Source: Pseudolysinimonas yzui
GTDB taxonomy: Bacteria > Actinomycetota > Actinomycetes > Actinomycetales > Microbacteriaceae
Direction of reading: 5' to 3'
Length of the DNA: 36,964 nucleotides
Assembly: GCF_014653215.1 (NCBI RefSeq)
Contig: NZ_BNAI01000010.1
Coordinates: forward strand, 1-36,964
This document shows, in pieces, positions 23,545 through 30,353 of this stretch. The translations under genes were made by a program, and so were the position numbers. Below the pieces are notes generated by a model. That model searched no databases and was not told the DNA's origin. It saw only the letters and a list, made by a program, of their open reading frames with translations. Every line of letters begins with the position of its first letter. Within the stretch, counting starts at the first letter, position 1.

Positions 23545-23973
23545 ATGTCGAGCGCAGCCCCGGGCGGCTCCGCGCCGCGTAGAAAGTCGATCTTCGAGCT
23601 GATCGGGGAGATCCCGACGCTCGTCACCGATCTCGTGCAGCGCGAGATCGATCTGGTCAAGACCGAACTCGTCGCGAAGTTCAAGGCGCTCGGTGTCGGT
23701 GCCGGCATCATCGCGGCGGCTCTCCTGGTGCTGCTCGCCATGCTCGGCGTGCTGCTGACGGCAGTCATCTTCGCGCTGACCCTCACCGGGTTGCCGGGCT
23801 GGGCGGCAGCGCTGATCGTCGCGGGAGTGCTGCTGATCATCGCCGTGATCCTCGGCCTGATCGGCTACAGCGTCCTGAAGAAGGGCGTGCCGCCCGTGCC
23901 GACCGAGTCGATCGAAAGCATCAAGCGCGACATCCGCGCCATCAAGGGAATCGGAAAGCGAGGAACATTATGA
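23545..23973 (+). CDS. Phage-holin-superfamily membrane protein (Phage_holin_3_6 / DUF1469)
   Basis: A 142-residue protein with a conserved-type N-terminal SIFELIGEIPTLVTDLVQRE and EIDLVKTELVAK helix, two long hydrophobic segments (about 50-77 and 83-107), and a C-terminal SIESIKRDIRAIKG helix. This is the usual layout of actinobacterial DUF1469 proteins. These are not part of a prophage here; no other phage genes are nearby. A GTG at 23542, touching the previous stop, is an alternative start one codon upstream. The 3' end overlaps the next gene by four bases (ATGA). Role in the cell envelope is inferred from family and neighbours only. Confidence 0.84.
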   Translation: MSSAAPGGSAPRRKSIFELIGEIPTLVTDLVQREIDLVKTELVAKFKALGVGAGIIAAALLVLLAMLGVLLTAVIFALTLTGLPGWAAALIVAGVLLIIAVILGLIGYSVLKKGVPPVPTESIESIKRDIRAIKGIGKRGTL

Positions 23974-24203
23974 GCACCATCGACGCGAAGAACCAGGCGG
24001 CGAAGGCCCGAGCCGACCTGGCCGCGACCCTCGACGCACTCGAAGACCGGCTGAACGTGCCGAAGCGGGTCAGCGAACTCGGCTCGAAAGCGGTCGCCGC
24101 CTACGAGAAGAACCCCATCCCGTGGATCATCGGCGGGGTGGCCGTCGCGGTCATCGCGGCCGGCCTCGTCGCGTGGGCGATCTTCAGCGACGACGACGAC
24201 TGA
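23970..24203 (+). CDS. DUF3618 family small membrane protein
   Basis: A 77-residue protein with an N-terminal amphipathic helix (KARADLAATLDALEDRLNVP), the family's typical R/K-D-L-A.TLDAL pattern, then NPIPWIIGGVAVAVIAAGLVAWAIF as a single membrane helix, and an acidic end. DUF3618 proteins often sit next to the DUF1469 holin-like protein in actinobacteria, as here, and the two genes overlap by four bases. No biochemical function is known to me. Confidence 0.84.
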   Translation: MSTIDAKNQAAKARADLAATLDALEDRLNVPKRVSELGSKAVAAYEKNPIPWIIGGVAVAVIAAGLVAWAIFSDDDD

Positions 24204-24246
24204 CGTCGGCCCAGCCGCCCGCCTCGTGACAGGCGAGAATGGGGGG

Positions 24247-25002
24247 ATGACCACCGCCCGCCCGCTCGCCTCCTGGCGCGTGCTCGTGCCCCGGGGCGGA
24301 AGCTGGGGCGATCGCGTCGCCGCACGCGTGCGCGAGTACGGCGGCATCCCGGTGGTGGCGCCGATGCTCAACTTCGCGAGCGCCGAAGACCCCGCCGCGC
24401 TCGCCAACGCCCTGCACGAACTGCAGGACGGGCAGTTCGACTGGATCGTGCTGACGAGTGCCACGACGGTCGACGTGCTGGTCAGCCAGGGCACGCGCAT
24501 CCCCGACGCGACCCGCGTCGCCGCTGTCGGCGAGACGACCGCCGCGGCGCTCAGCCTCGCCGGGTACCGGGTCGACTTCGTGCCGACCTCCGACAACTCC
24601 GCACGCGGGCTCGTCAAGGAGTGGCCGGCGAGCGACATTCGCGGCCGCGTGCTCGTGCCGCAATCCGACATCGCCGAGCCGACCCTCGTGGCGGGGCTCA
24701 CCAAGCTCGGGTTCTCGGCGGAGTACGTGACCGCCTACCGCACGGTCGGCGTTCCGGTCTCGCCCGAGGTCGCGGCCGACGTGGCGAGCGGCCGGATCGG
24801 CGCGCTGCTGATCACCTCCGGCAGCGTCGCACGCCAGGTGGCTGCCCAGCTCACGCCCCTGCCCGAAGGCACGGTGCTCGTCTGCATCGGCCCGCGCACC
24901 GCCTTCGACACCCGGGCGGCCGGGCTCCCGGTGCACGCGATCGCCGAGGAACGCACCTCCGACGCGCTCATCGCTGCGCTCGTCGACTACGTCACCGGCT
25001 GA
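24247..25002 (+). CDS. hemD: Uroporphyrinogen-III synthase
   Basis: A 251-residue HemD-like protein that would close the linear tetrapyrrole hydroxymethylbilane with inversion of ring D. Family landmarks by eye are WRVLVPRGGSWGDRVAARV at the start, FDWIVLTSATTVDVLV, VAAVGETTAAAL, VLVPQSDIAEPTLVAGL with VTAYRTV, and LLITSGSVARQV followed by CIGPRTAF. HemD is poorly conserved, but the two-domain pattern is clear. ATG at 24247 is chosen: GAGAAT six bases before it fits a leaderless promoter, and six G residues precede it. A GTG at 24226 is in frame. No other heme genes are adjacent, which is unusual for hemD. Confidence 0.86.
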   Translation: MTTARPLASWRVLVPRGGSWGDRVAARVREYGGIPVVAPMLNFASAEDPAALANALHELQDGQFDWIVLTSATTVDVLVSQGTRIPDATRVAAVGETTAAALSLAGYRVDFVPTSDNSARGLVKEWPASDIRGRVLVPQSDIAEPTLVAGLTKLGFSAEYVTAYRTVGVPVSPEVAADVASGRIGALLITSGSVARQVAAQLTPLPEGTVLVCIGPRTAFDTRAAGLPVHAIAEERTSDALIAALVDYVTG

Positions 25003-25027
25003 CGCCTCAGGCACCGAGCCCTGCCCC

Positions 25028-25044
25028 GTCGCCTTTCAGGCGAC
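25028..25044. terminator. Small hairpin between convergent hemD and DUF1304 genes
   Basis: GTCGCC and GGCGAC around TTTCA form a perfect 6-bp stem. The stop codon of the minus-strand gene lies in the loop. It may terminate hemD transcripts. Confidence 0.4.
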
Positions 25045-25440
25045 CAACGACAGCAGCAGGAAAATCAGGCCGAGCAGCGGCGCGGCGCCCTGGATGACGG
25101 CCGCCCGCAGCATCTTCGGGTTCGACGTGATGAGCACGACGGCCGCGAGTACCATGCTCGCCAGCGCGAACATCGCGATCGCGATCCCGCCTTCCCGCGA
25201 GAACCCCGTGCCGAGCAAGACGAGCCCGAGCCCGGCGCCGAGTGCCAGGAACACGTTGTAGAAGCCCTGGTTGTAGGCCATCGGCCGCAGCACTTCGGCA
25301 TCGCGTTCGTCGCGCACGCCGAACTGTTTCCACGTCGAGGGCCGGCTCCACAGGACGCTCTCGAGAGCGAAGATCCAGAGGTGGATGAGGGCGGCCAGAA
25401 GTACGAAGATCGATCCGACGACCGCGAACGTTGCGTTCAT
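25036..25440 (-). CDS. DUF1304 family integral membrane protein
   Basis: A 134-residue protein with four hydrophobic segments and the conserved family phrases LIHLWIFALESVLWSRP and EVLRPMAYNQGFYNVFLALG. These identify DUF1304 (COG3759). Function is unknown; members occur widely in actinobacteria and firmicutes. The ATG at 25440 gives the usual N-terminus; an upstream in-frame start at 25476 would add a polar 12-residue extension and is not supported. It is convergent with hemD and follows the unrecognised gene at 25473-26219 by 32 bases. Confidence 0.85.
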   Translation of the reverse strand: MNATFAVVGSIFVLLAALIHLWIFALESVLWSRPSTWKQFGVRDERDAEVLRPMAYNQGFYNVFLALGAGLGLVLLGTGFSREGGIAIAMFALASMVLAAVVLITSNPKMLRAAVIQGAAPLLGLIFLLLSLVA

Positions 25441-25472
25441 CCCGGTCAGTGTCCCACGCGCCGCAGCGGGGG

Positions 25473-26219
25473 TCACGAGATCAGCGTCGTCTGTTCGACG
25501 TCGATCATGCGCGCGTAGAGCACCTGTTCGTTCACCTCGAGGTTGTTGATCAGGCCGAGGGCCGCGATCACGCCGTGCCCGACCAGCTCATCGGCGGTGT
25601 CGCCGTACTGCACCTCGAGCAGGGTGTTCGCCGCACGTTCGTCGTTCGAGACGCTCTCCGGGTCCTGCCAGGTGCCGGCCGCGGTGATCTCCGTCGAGGC
25701 CCGCATGAAGTCGAGGGCGCCGGCCTTCGCGACCGGGAGCGCGAAGGTGAGCAGCTCCTGCTGGACGCGATCGAGGGAGGTCAGCGTCGACGCGTCACCG
25801 AACAGGAGAGCGAACAGCACGTCCTTCGCGTACTCGAGCAGCTCCTCGCCCGCTGCAGAACGGGAGGCCGAGGTGAGCAGTTCGGTTCCCTTGGCCGGCG
25901 CGTCGGCGAGCAGGTGCCCGGATGCGATGAGCGAATCACGGGTGGTCGGGCGGTGAGTGGCGACGAACTCGGCGACCCCGCTCGCGTCGAGCCGGAGCGC
26001 TCGAACGCGTTCCAGTCTCGCGGCGCGGGCCCGGGCCTTCGCCTCCCGCTCACTGCGCCGGTCGATCTCGCGCAGGCCGTGGGCATCCAGGCTGAGACGC
26101 ACCACCTGGTCGACGAGCCAGTCGCGATCCTTGTCGGCGAGCAGCTGTCGCAGTTTCTCTTCGAAGACCGGGCTGAGCTCGAGGTTCACCGCGCGGATGA
26201 GTGACCGGATGTCGTCCAT
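25473..26219 (-). CDS. Unrecognised helical protein
   Basis: A 248-residue protein I do not recognise. It looks soluble and mostly alpha-helical, rich in Ala, Leu, Arg and acidic residues. A charged stretch (REIDRRSEREAKARARAARL, about 70-89) may be a coiled coil. There is no signal peptide, membrane helix or evident catalytic motif. The part from about residue 120 on is less charged (VQQELLTFALPVAKAGALDF; VIAALGLINNLEVNEQVLYA). A -10-like CATACT on the minus strand (26232-26227) lies seven bases before the ATG, so a leaderless transcript is likely. It follows the phosphofructokinase gene in the same direction at 40 bases, but co-function is only a guess. Codon usage looks like its neighbours. 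Confidence 0.7.
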   Translation of the reverse strand: MDDIRSLIRAVNLELSPVFEEKLRQLLADKDRDWLVDQVVRLSLDAHGLREIDRRSEREAKARARAARLERVRALRLDASGVAEFVATHRPTTRDSLIASGHLLADAPAKGTELLTSASRSAAGEELLEYAKDVLFALLFGDASTLTSLDRVQQELLTFALPVAKAGALDFMRASTEITAAGTWQDPESVSNDERAANTLLEVQYGDTADELVGHGVIAALGLINNLEVNEQVLYARMIDVEQTTLIS

Positions 26220-26259
26220 GGCGGCGAGTATGCCAGGGGTCGGTTCGTCATCCGAGCTT

Positions 26260-27282
26260 TCAGCCGAACAGCACCCGGGCCTCGTCGTAGCGCTCCTGGG
26301 GAACGGTCTTGAGCTGCCCGAGCGCGTCGGAGAACGGCACCTCGATCATGTCCGTGCCGCGCAGGGCGACCATCTTGCCCCAGCGCTTGCGCAGCACCAT
26401 GTCGATCGCCGTCATCCCGAACCGGGTGGCGAGCACCCGGTCGTATGCACTCGGCGTGCCGCCGCGCTGGATGTGCCCCAGGGTCGTGGCCCGGGTCTCG
26501 ATTCCGGTGCGCTCCTCGATGAGGGGGGCGAGGAGTTCGCCGATGCCGCCGAGGCGCGGCCGCCCGAACGCGTCGAGGCCGCGCTCGGAGTGCGCATCGT
26601 CCATCGAGTCGAGCTTGAAGCCCTCCGCGACGGCGATCAGCGGGGCGCGGCCCCGGTCGCGGGCGTGCTCCACCCACGAGATGATCTGGTCGAGGCTGGT
26701 CTTCTGCTCGGGGATGAGGATCGCGTGAGCGCCGGCGGCCATGCCGGAGTGCAGGGCGATCCAGCCGACGTGGCGACCCATCACCTCGGCCACCATGCAG
26801 CGGCCGTGCGAGTCGCCGGTCGTGCGCAGCCGGTCCATCGCCTCGGTCGCGATCTGCACGGCGGTGTCGAAGCCGAAGGTGTAATCGGTCGCCGAGAGGT
26901 CGTTGTCGATCGTCTTCGGCACGCCGACGATGCGGATGCCGGCATCCGCCAGTCGCTGGGCCGCCGCGAGGGTGCCCTCGCCCCCGATCGCGATGAGGGA
27001 GTCGACGCCGCCCTCGGCCATGACCTCGGCGACCCGTTCGGCCCCGCCGAAGTCGAACGGGTTGGTGCGCGAGGAGCCCAGGATCGTGCCGCCCTGCTTC
27101 GAGATGCCCATCACCTGCGGGCGACCCAGGGGCACGACGTCGTTCTCGACGAGCCCCTTCCAGCCCCAGCGGTAGCCGACGAAGTCCAGATCGTGCAGCT
27201 TGCTGCCTGTGAAGACGGCAGCTCGGATCACGGCGTTCAGTCCGGGGCAGTCGCCGCCGCTGGTCAAAATTCCGACACTCAT
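26260..27282 (-). CDS. pfkA: 6-phosphofructokinase
   Basis: A 340-residue PFK of the actinobacterial group that mixes features of ATP- and PPi-dependent enzymes. The N-terminal GILTSGGDCPGLNAVIRA is the phosphate-donor loop. GGEGT keeps the Gly typical of ATP-dependent enzymes (Asp in PPi enzymes), while PKTIDNDL has the Lys that is typical of PPi enzymes. MGRHVGWIALHSG and GHIQRGGTPSAYDR bind fructose 6-phosphate. I favour ATP dependence, as for Streptomyces enzymes with the same combination. It performs the committed step of glycolysis. CAGAAT on the minus strand (27294-27289) lies six bases upstream of the ATG, another probable leaderless start. Confidence 0.92.
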   Translation of the reverse strand: MSVGILTSGGDCPGLNAVIRAAVFTGSKLHDLDFVGYRWGWKGLVENDVVPLGRPQVMGISKQGGTILGSSRTNPFDFGGAERVAEVMAEGGVDSLIAIGGEGTLAAAQRLADAGIRIVGVPKTIDNDLSATDYTFGFDTAVQIATEAMDRLRTTGDSHGRCMVAEVMGRHVGWIALHSGMAAGAHAILIPEQKTSLDQIISWVEHARDRGRAPLIAVAEGFKLDSMDDAHSERGLDAFGRPRLGGIGELLAPLIEERTGIETRATTLGHIQRGGTPSAYDRVLATRFGMTAIDMVLRKRWGKMVALRGTDMIEVPFSDALGQLKTVPQERYDEARVLFG

Positions 27283-27355
27283 CCCGCCATTCTGCCCGTA
27301 TTACGCGGCGCGGCTCGCCGTGGAGAAGTGCTCGCCTTCCGTCCCCGGAAGTCGC

Positions 27356-27385
27356 TAGAGTCGGCGACGGTACGACGATCGTCGT
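27356..27385 (+). promoter_or_regulatory. Promoter with a 14-bp palindrome before the small membrane protein gene
   Basis: TAGAGT (27356-27361) is a -10-like box about 50 bases before the ATG. A perfect palindrome, ACGACGATCGTCGT (27372-27385), lies just downstream of the expected transcription start. It could be an operator or a 5' hairpin of the mRNA. No good -35 box is seen. Confidence 0.4.
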
Positions 27386-27413
27386 GCCCAGTAGATCTCA
27401 AGGAGATTCACCC

Positions 27414-27701
27414 ATGACCACCCCTGCTCCCGCCCCGGCCCCCGGTCCCGCGCCCGTCGCCGACGGCAAGACCCTCGGCATCGTCGGTCTCGTTCTGGCC
27501 TTCGTGTTCCCGCTCGCCGGTCTCATCGTCAGCATCATCGCGAAGAACCAGTCGAAGGCGGCCGGTGTCGAGAACACGCCCGCCAAGATCGGCCTGATCC
27601 TGAGCATCATCTTCCTGATCCTGGGCGTCATCATCGCCATCATCTACGGCATCGCGGCTGCGGCCCTGATCGGCTCGGGTGCGGTCTACACCACCTACTG
27701 A
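27414..27701 (+). CDS. Small DUF4190-like membrane protein
   Basis: A 95-residue protein. A Pro/Ala-rich N-terminus (APAPAPGPAPVADG) is followed by two hydrophobic segments (LGIVGLVLAFVFPLAGLIVS and IGLILSIIFLILGVIIAIIY), with a conserved-looking IIAKNQSKAAG loop between. This is the pattern of DUF4190 and related small two-helix proteins. The ATG is supported by AAGGAG about eight bases upstream. Function unknown. The next gene encodes a similar two-helix protein, and a strong terminator separates them. Confidence 0.75.
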   Translation: MTTPAPAPAPGPAPVADGKTLGIVGLVLAFVFPLAGLIVSIIAKNQSKAAGVENTPAKIGLILSIIFLILGVIIAIIYGIAAAALIGSGAVYTTY

Positions 27702-27721
27702 TCCCTTCGGGAATCGGTGAC

Positions 27722-27754
27722 GAGCCGGAGCGCGCCCACGGGCCGCTCCGGCTC
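27722..27754 (+). terminator. Strong terminator between two small membrane protein genes
   Basis: GAGCCGGAGCG (27722-27732) and CGCTCCGGCTC (27744-27754) form a perfect 11-bp stem with an 11-base loop, followed by TTCC. It starts 20 bases after the stop. Confidence 0.82.
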
Positions 27755-27782
27755 TTCCGCTTGGCGGGCGTAGAGTTCTGCC

Positions 27783-28028
27783 GTGACCAGCACCCTCGTC
27801 GTCGCCGACTCCGACCGAGCGCTCGGCGTCGTCGGGCTGGCGCTCGCGGCCGTGCTCTGGCCCGCCGGCATCGCGGTGAGCATCGTCGCGATCATCCGCT
27901 CCCGCCGCTCCGGCCGGGTCAGCCGGGCCGCGATCCTCGGGCTCGTGGTCGGCATCCTCGCGTTCCTCGCGACCGTCGTGCTGGCCGCCTGGATCGCGGG
28001 TGGACTCGTCTCGCTCGCTGTGCGCTAG
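27783..28028 (+). CDS. Small two-helix membrane protein, distant relative of the preceding one
   Basis: An 81-residue protein starting at GTG with two hydrophobic segments (LGVVGLALAAVLWPAGIAVS and ILGLVVGILAFLATVVLAAW) and a basic loop (IRSRRSGRVSRAA). The layout parallels the protein encoded at 27414-27701. TAGAGT at 27771-27776, six bases before the GTG, supports a leaderless transcript and this start. Its stop codon shares the bases CTAG with the stop codon of the opposite-strand gene, so the two genes converge with a four-base overlap. Function unknown. Confidence 0.68.
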   Translation: MTSTLVVADSDRALGVVGLALAAVLWPAGIAVSIVAIIRSRRSGRVSRAAILGLVVGILAFLATVVLAAWIAGGLVSLAVR

Positions 28029-28705
28029 CCCGGCGTGAGCGAGGCGTAGAACTCGTGGGGCAGCCCGACCTCCGCGAAGAAGGCGACCGCCGTCGCGGGG
28101 TCGCGCCGCTCATAGGGCGAGTCGAGGCGACCCGCGTACCAGCGGCTCGCCAGTCGCCACAGGGTCGCGAGGCCGAACACCGACCCGACCGGAACCCCCG
28201 TCGCGGCACTCCAGCGTTCGACGCAGCCGCGGTCGCAGAAGATGCGCTGCCGGCTGCAGGTGAGCACCACGTCGTCCCAGACGTGCTCGGCCTCCGTCGG
28301 GAAGTGCACGACCTGATCGCCGGCCGGCGGCGCCGAGCGGTCGACGACCCACGCGTGCGGCCGGTCGCAGCCGGGGCATCGGGTGGCGACCAGCGCCGAC
28401 GGCTCGGCGTCGACGAGGTGCGGGATCGCGAAGGCATCCCAGGCGCAGCCGCCCCAATAGAGCGTGCGTTCGCCCATGACCGAGAAGCCGAAGTTGGTCG
28501 ACGCGAACGGATGCGCGAGCACGATCACGCCGTCGCGCAGCACGAGGTGATGCGCCTCGGCCAGCTGCTCCAGCCCCTCGATGACGGCGCCCTCGGTCTG
28601 GCCCACGGTGGCGGCAAGGGCCGGCACCGACGGCGGCCGACCCGTCGCGGCGAACCCGCGGTACACCGCGAGACGCAGCTGTTCCAGACTCTCGGCGAGC
28701 GTCAT
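28025..28705 (-). CDS. Alkylmercury-lyase-like (MerB fold) protein
   Basis: A 226-residue protein with an N-terminal winged-helix-like part (PPSVPALAATVGQTEGAVIE) and the MerB core. GGCAWDAFAIPHL carries the Cys and the Asp three residues later, matching the known Cys96/Asp99 pair. RIFCDRGCVERW is a candidate for the second catalytic Cys. An extra CPGCDRPH pair of Cys is present. In MerB these residues break the carbon-mercury bond. No merA, merR or merT is nearby, so mercury resistance is doubtful; many MerB-like proteins are probably regulators or have other roles. The ATG at 28705 has a strong AGGAGG upstream; the frame is open 21 codons further. Confidence 0.8.
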   Translation of the reverse strand: MTLAESLEQLRLAVYRGFAATGRPPSVPALAATVGQTEGAVIEGLEQLAEAHHLVLRDGVIVLAHPFASTNFGFSVMGERTLYWGGCAWDAFAIPHLVDAEPSALVATRCPGCDRPHAWVVDRSAPPAGDQVVHFPTEAEHVWDDVVLTCSRQRIFCDRGCVERWSAATGVPVGSVFGLATLWRLASRWYAGRLDSPYERRDPATAVAFFAEVGLPHEFYASLTPG

Positions 28706-28775
28706 GGGTTCCTCCTCGGCGCCGGATCGCGCCCCCGCACCCGCGAGGTCGCCCGTGCGCGCTAGCATCCCCGAA

Positions 28776-29678
28776 ATGCTGAGCGCCCGCTACGCCCCCG
28801 CCGAGCGGGTGTCGCTCGGGCTCGTGCTCGCACCCCTGCGGCAGGGGGCGTCCGACCCGACCTGCCGACGTGACTCCGGCGAGTGGTGGCTCGCGCTGGC
28901 GACTCCGGGCGGCACCGCGACGCTCCGCCTGCGTGAGGTCGGCGGGGCGGTGGAGGCGACCGCGTGGGGTGCCGGCGCCGAGCACGCGATCGCCGGGGTC
29001 CCCGATCTGCTGGGCGCGCGCGACGACCTGACCGGCTTCGACGCGACCCGGCATCCGGTGGTCGCCGAACTGCACCACCGGTTCGCCGGAATGCGACTCA
29101 CCCGCGCGTCACGGGTGATGCCGTTCCTCGTGCCGACGGTGCTCGGGCAGAAGGTCACCGGTCTGGAGCAGAAGCGCGCCTGGCGCACCCTCGTGCTGCG
29201 GCACGGCGAGCCCGCCCCCGGCCCGGCACCGGCCGGAATGCGGGTCGCCCCGTCATCCGCCGTGTGGAAGCTGGTGCCCTCGTGGGAGTGGCACACGGCG
29301 GGGGTCGGGCCGCAGCGCTCCGACACCGTCATGCGCGCCGTCGCGGTGGGGGATGCGCTGGAACGCACGGCGACGCTGGATGCGGCCGAGGCATCCCGCC
29401 GCCTGCGCACCATCCCGGGCATCGGGGTGTGGACCGCCGCCGAGACCGTGCAGCGGTCGCACGGCGACCCCGACGCGGTGAGCTTCGGCGACTTCCACGT
29501 CGCCAAGCGGGTCGGCTGGGCGCTCACCGGGGCTCGGGTCGACGACGACGGGATGCGGGAGCTGCTCGAGCCCTGGCGCGGTCACCGGCAGCGGGTGGTG
29601 CGCCTCATCGAGGCGGCGGGCATCGGCTACGAGCGGCACGGGCCGCGCCTGACGATCGTCGACAACCGTCGGCGCTGA
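28776..29678 (+). CDS. AlkA-like DNA-3-methyladenine glycosylase (HhH-GPD family)
   Basis: A 300-residue DNA glycosylase. FLVPTVLGQKVTGLEQKRAW begins the catalytic domain. The helix-hairpin-helix LRTIPGIGVWTAAETVQ is followed by GDFHVAKRV, where the Asp is the expected catalytic residue of the GPD motif. The first 100 residues are a divergent beta domain as in AlkA. It would remove alkylated purines in base excision repair. The ATG at 28776 has TAGCAT seven bases upstream (28763-28768), so the message is probably leaderless. It is divergent from the MerB-like gene, with 70 bases between. Confidence 0.87.
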   Translation: MLSARYAPAERVSLGLVLAPLRQGASDPTCRRDSGEWWLALATPGGTATLRLREVGGAVEATAWGAGAEHAIAGVPDLLGARDDLTGFDATRHPVVAELHHRFAGMRLTRASRVMPFLVPTVLGQKVTGLEQKRAWRTLVLRHGEPAPGPAPAGMRVAPSSAVWKLVPSWEWHTAGVGPQRSDTVMRAVAVGDALERTATLDAAEASRRLRTIPGIGVWTAAETVQRSHGDPDAVSFGDFHVAKRVGWALTGARVDDDGMRELLEPWRGHRQRVVRLIEAAGIGYERHGPRLTIVDNRRR

Positions 29679-29749
29679 TCGGGTGGTGCGACTGTGCGGG
29701 GTCGACATCCGGTTTTCGCCGGCCGGCCGTTCGCGGGTTAGCTGCCCGC

Positions 29750-30304
29750 ATGGATCCGATCAGGCGTTTCACCCGGATGTTCCGCATCAGCTTCGCCGCC
29801 CGGCGCCGGGAGCGGCTCGGCCCGCACGACGTGTCGATCGTGCACGACCGGGTGTGGCTGACCGACCTCGACGAGTTGCGGCACATGAACAACGGCGTCT
29901 ACCTGTCGTTGCTCGACCACGCGCGACTCGACCTCATGCTGCGCTCGGGCGTCTGGCGGAAGCTGCGCGGCGCGAAGATCTACCCCGTGGTGACGGCGCA
30001 GTCGATCGCCTACCGCAAGTCGCTCGAACTCGGGCAGCGATTCCAGATCCGCTCGCGCATCATCGGCTACGACCACCGGGCCGTCTACATCGAGCAGCGC
30101 GTCGTCGCGAATGAGGAGATCTACGCCCGCGCCTTCGTGCAGGGGCGGTTCCTGCGGGATGCCGGCGGCGTCGCGCCGATCGAGGAGGTCGGGGAGGTGG
30201 TCGGCGTCGTGACGGCCGACCTCCCGGCTCCGGAGTGGCTCAGCGCCTGGTCGGCGGAGGTCTCGCTGCCGTCCACGCGTCAGCCCGCGCCCTCCGACTG
30301 GTGA
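29750..30304 (+). CDS. Hotdog-fold acyl-CoA thioesterase-like protein
   Basis: A 184-residue hotdog protein. The segment DLDELRHMNNGVYLSLLDHA is the active-site motif of 4-hydroxybenzoyl-CoA thioesterase/Them6-like proteins, with the HMNN and the acidic residue in place. The later IYPVVTAQSIAYRKSLELGQ and FQIRSRIIGYDHRAVYIEQ strands fit the fold. It probably hydrolyses acyl-CoA; chain length is unknown. The start is supported by TTAGCT (29738-29743) six bases upstream, a leaderless pattern. It ends against a repeat element that separates it from a convergent oxidoreductase gene. Confidence 0.82.
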   Translation: MDPIRRFTRMFRISFAARRRERLGPHDVSIVHDRVWLTDLDELRHMNNGVYLSLLDHARLDLMLRSGVWRKLRGAKIYPVVTAQSIAYRKSLELGQRFQIRSRIIGYDHRAVYIEQRVVANEEIYARAFVQGRFLRDAGGVAPIEEVGEVVGVVTADLPAPEWLSAWSAEVSLPSTRQPAPSDW

Positions 30305-30308
30305 CCTC

Positions 30309-30352
30309 GTCGGTGGTCTCGACACGCGCCTTCGGCGCTACTCGACCGCCGA
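30309..30352. repeat. Palindromic intergenic repeat, copy 1
   Basis: GTCTCGACACGC, CTTCGGCGCTACTCGACC and CCGA closely match the right arm of the inverted repeat at 36691-36730. Internally GCGCC-TTC-GGCGC is a small hairpin. It fills the gap between two convergent genes, where it can act as a terminator in both directions. Confidence 0.7.
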
Positions 30353-30353
30353 G

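Noticed and set aside
23545-23973. Prophage remnant suggested by the holin-family protein
   Set aside because: The family is common in actinobacterial chromosomes outside prophages, and no integrase, lysin or structural phage gene is visible nearby.
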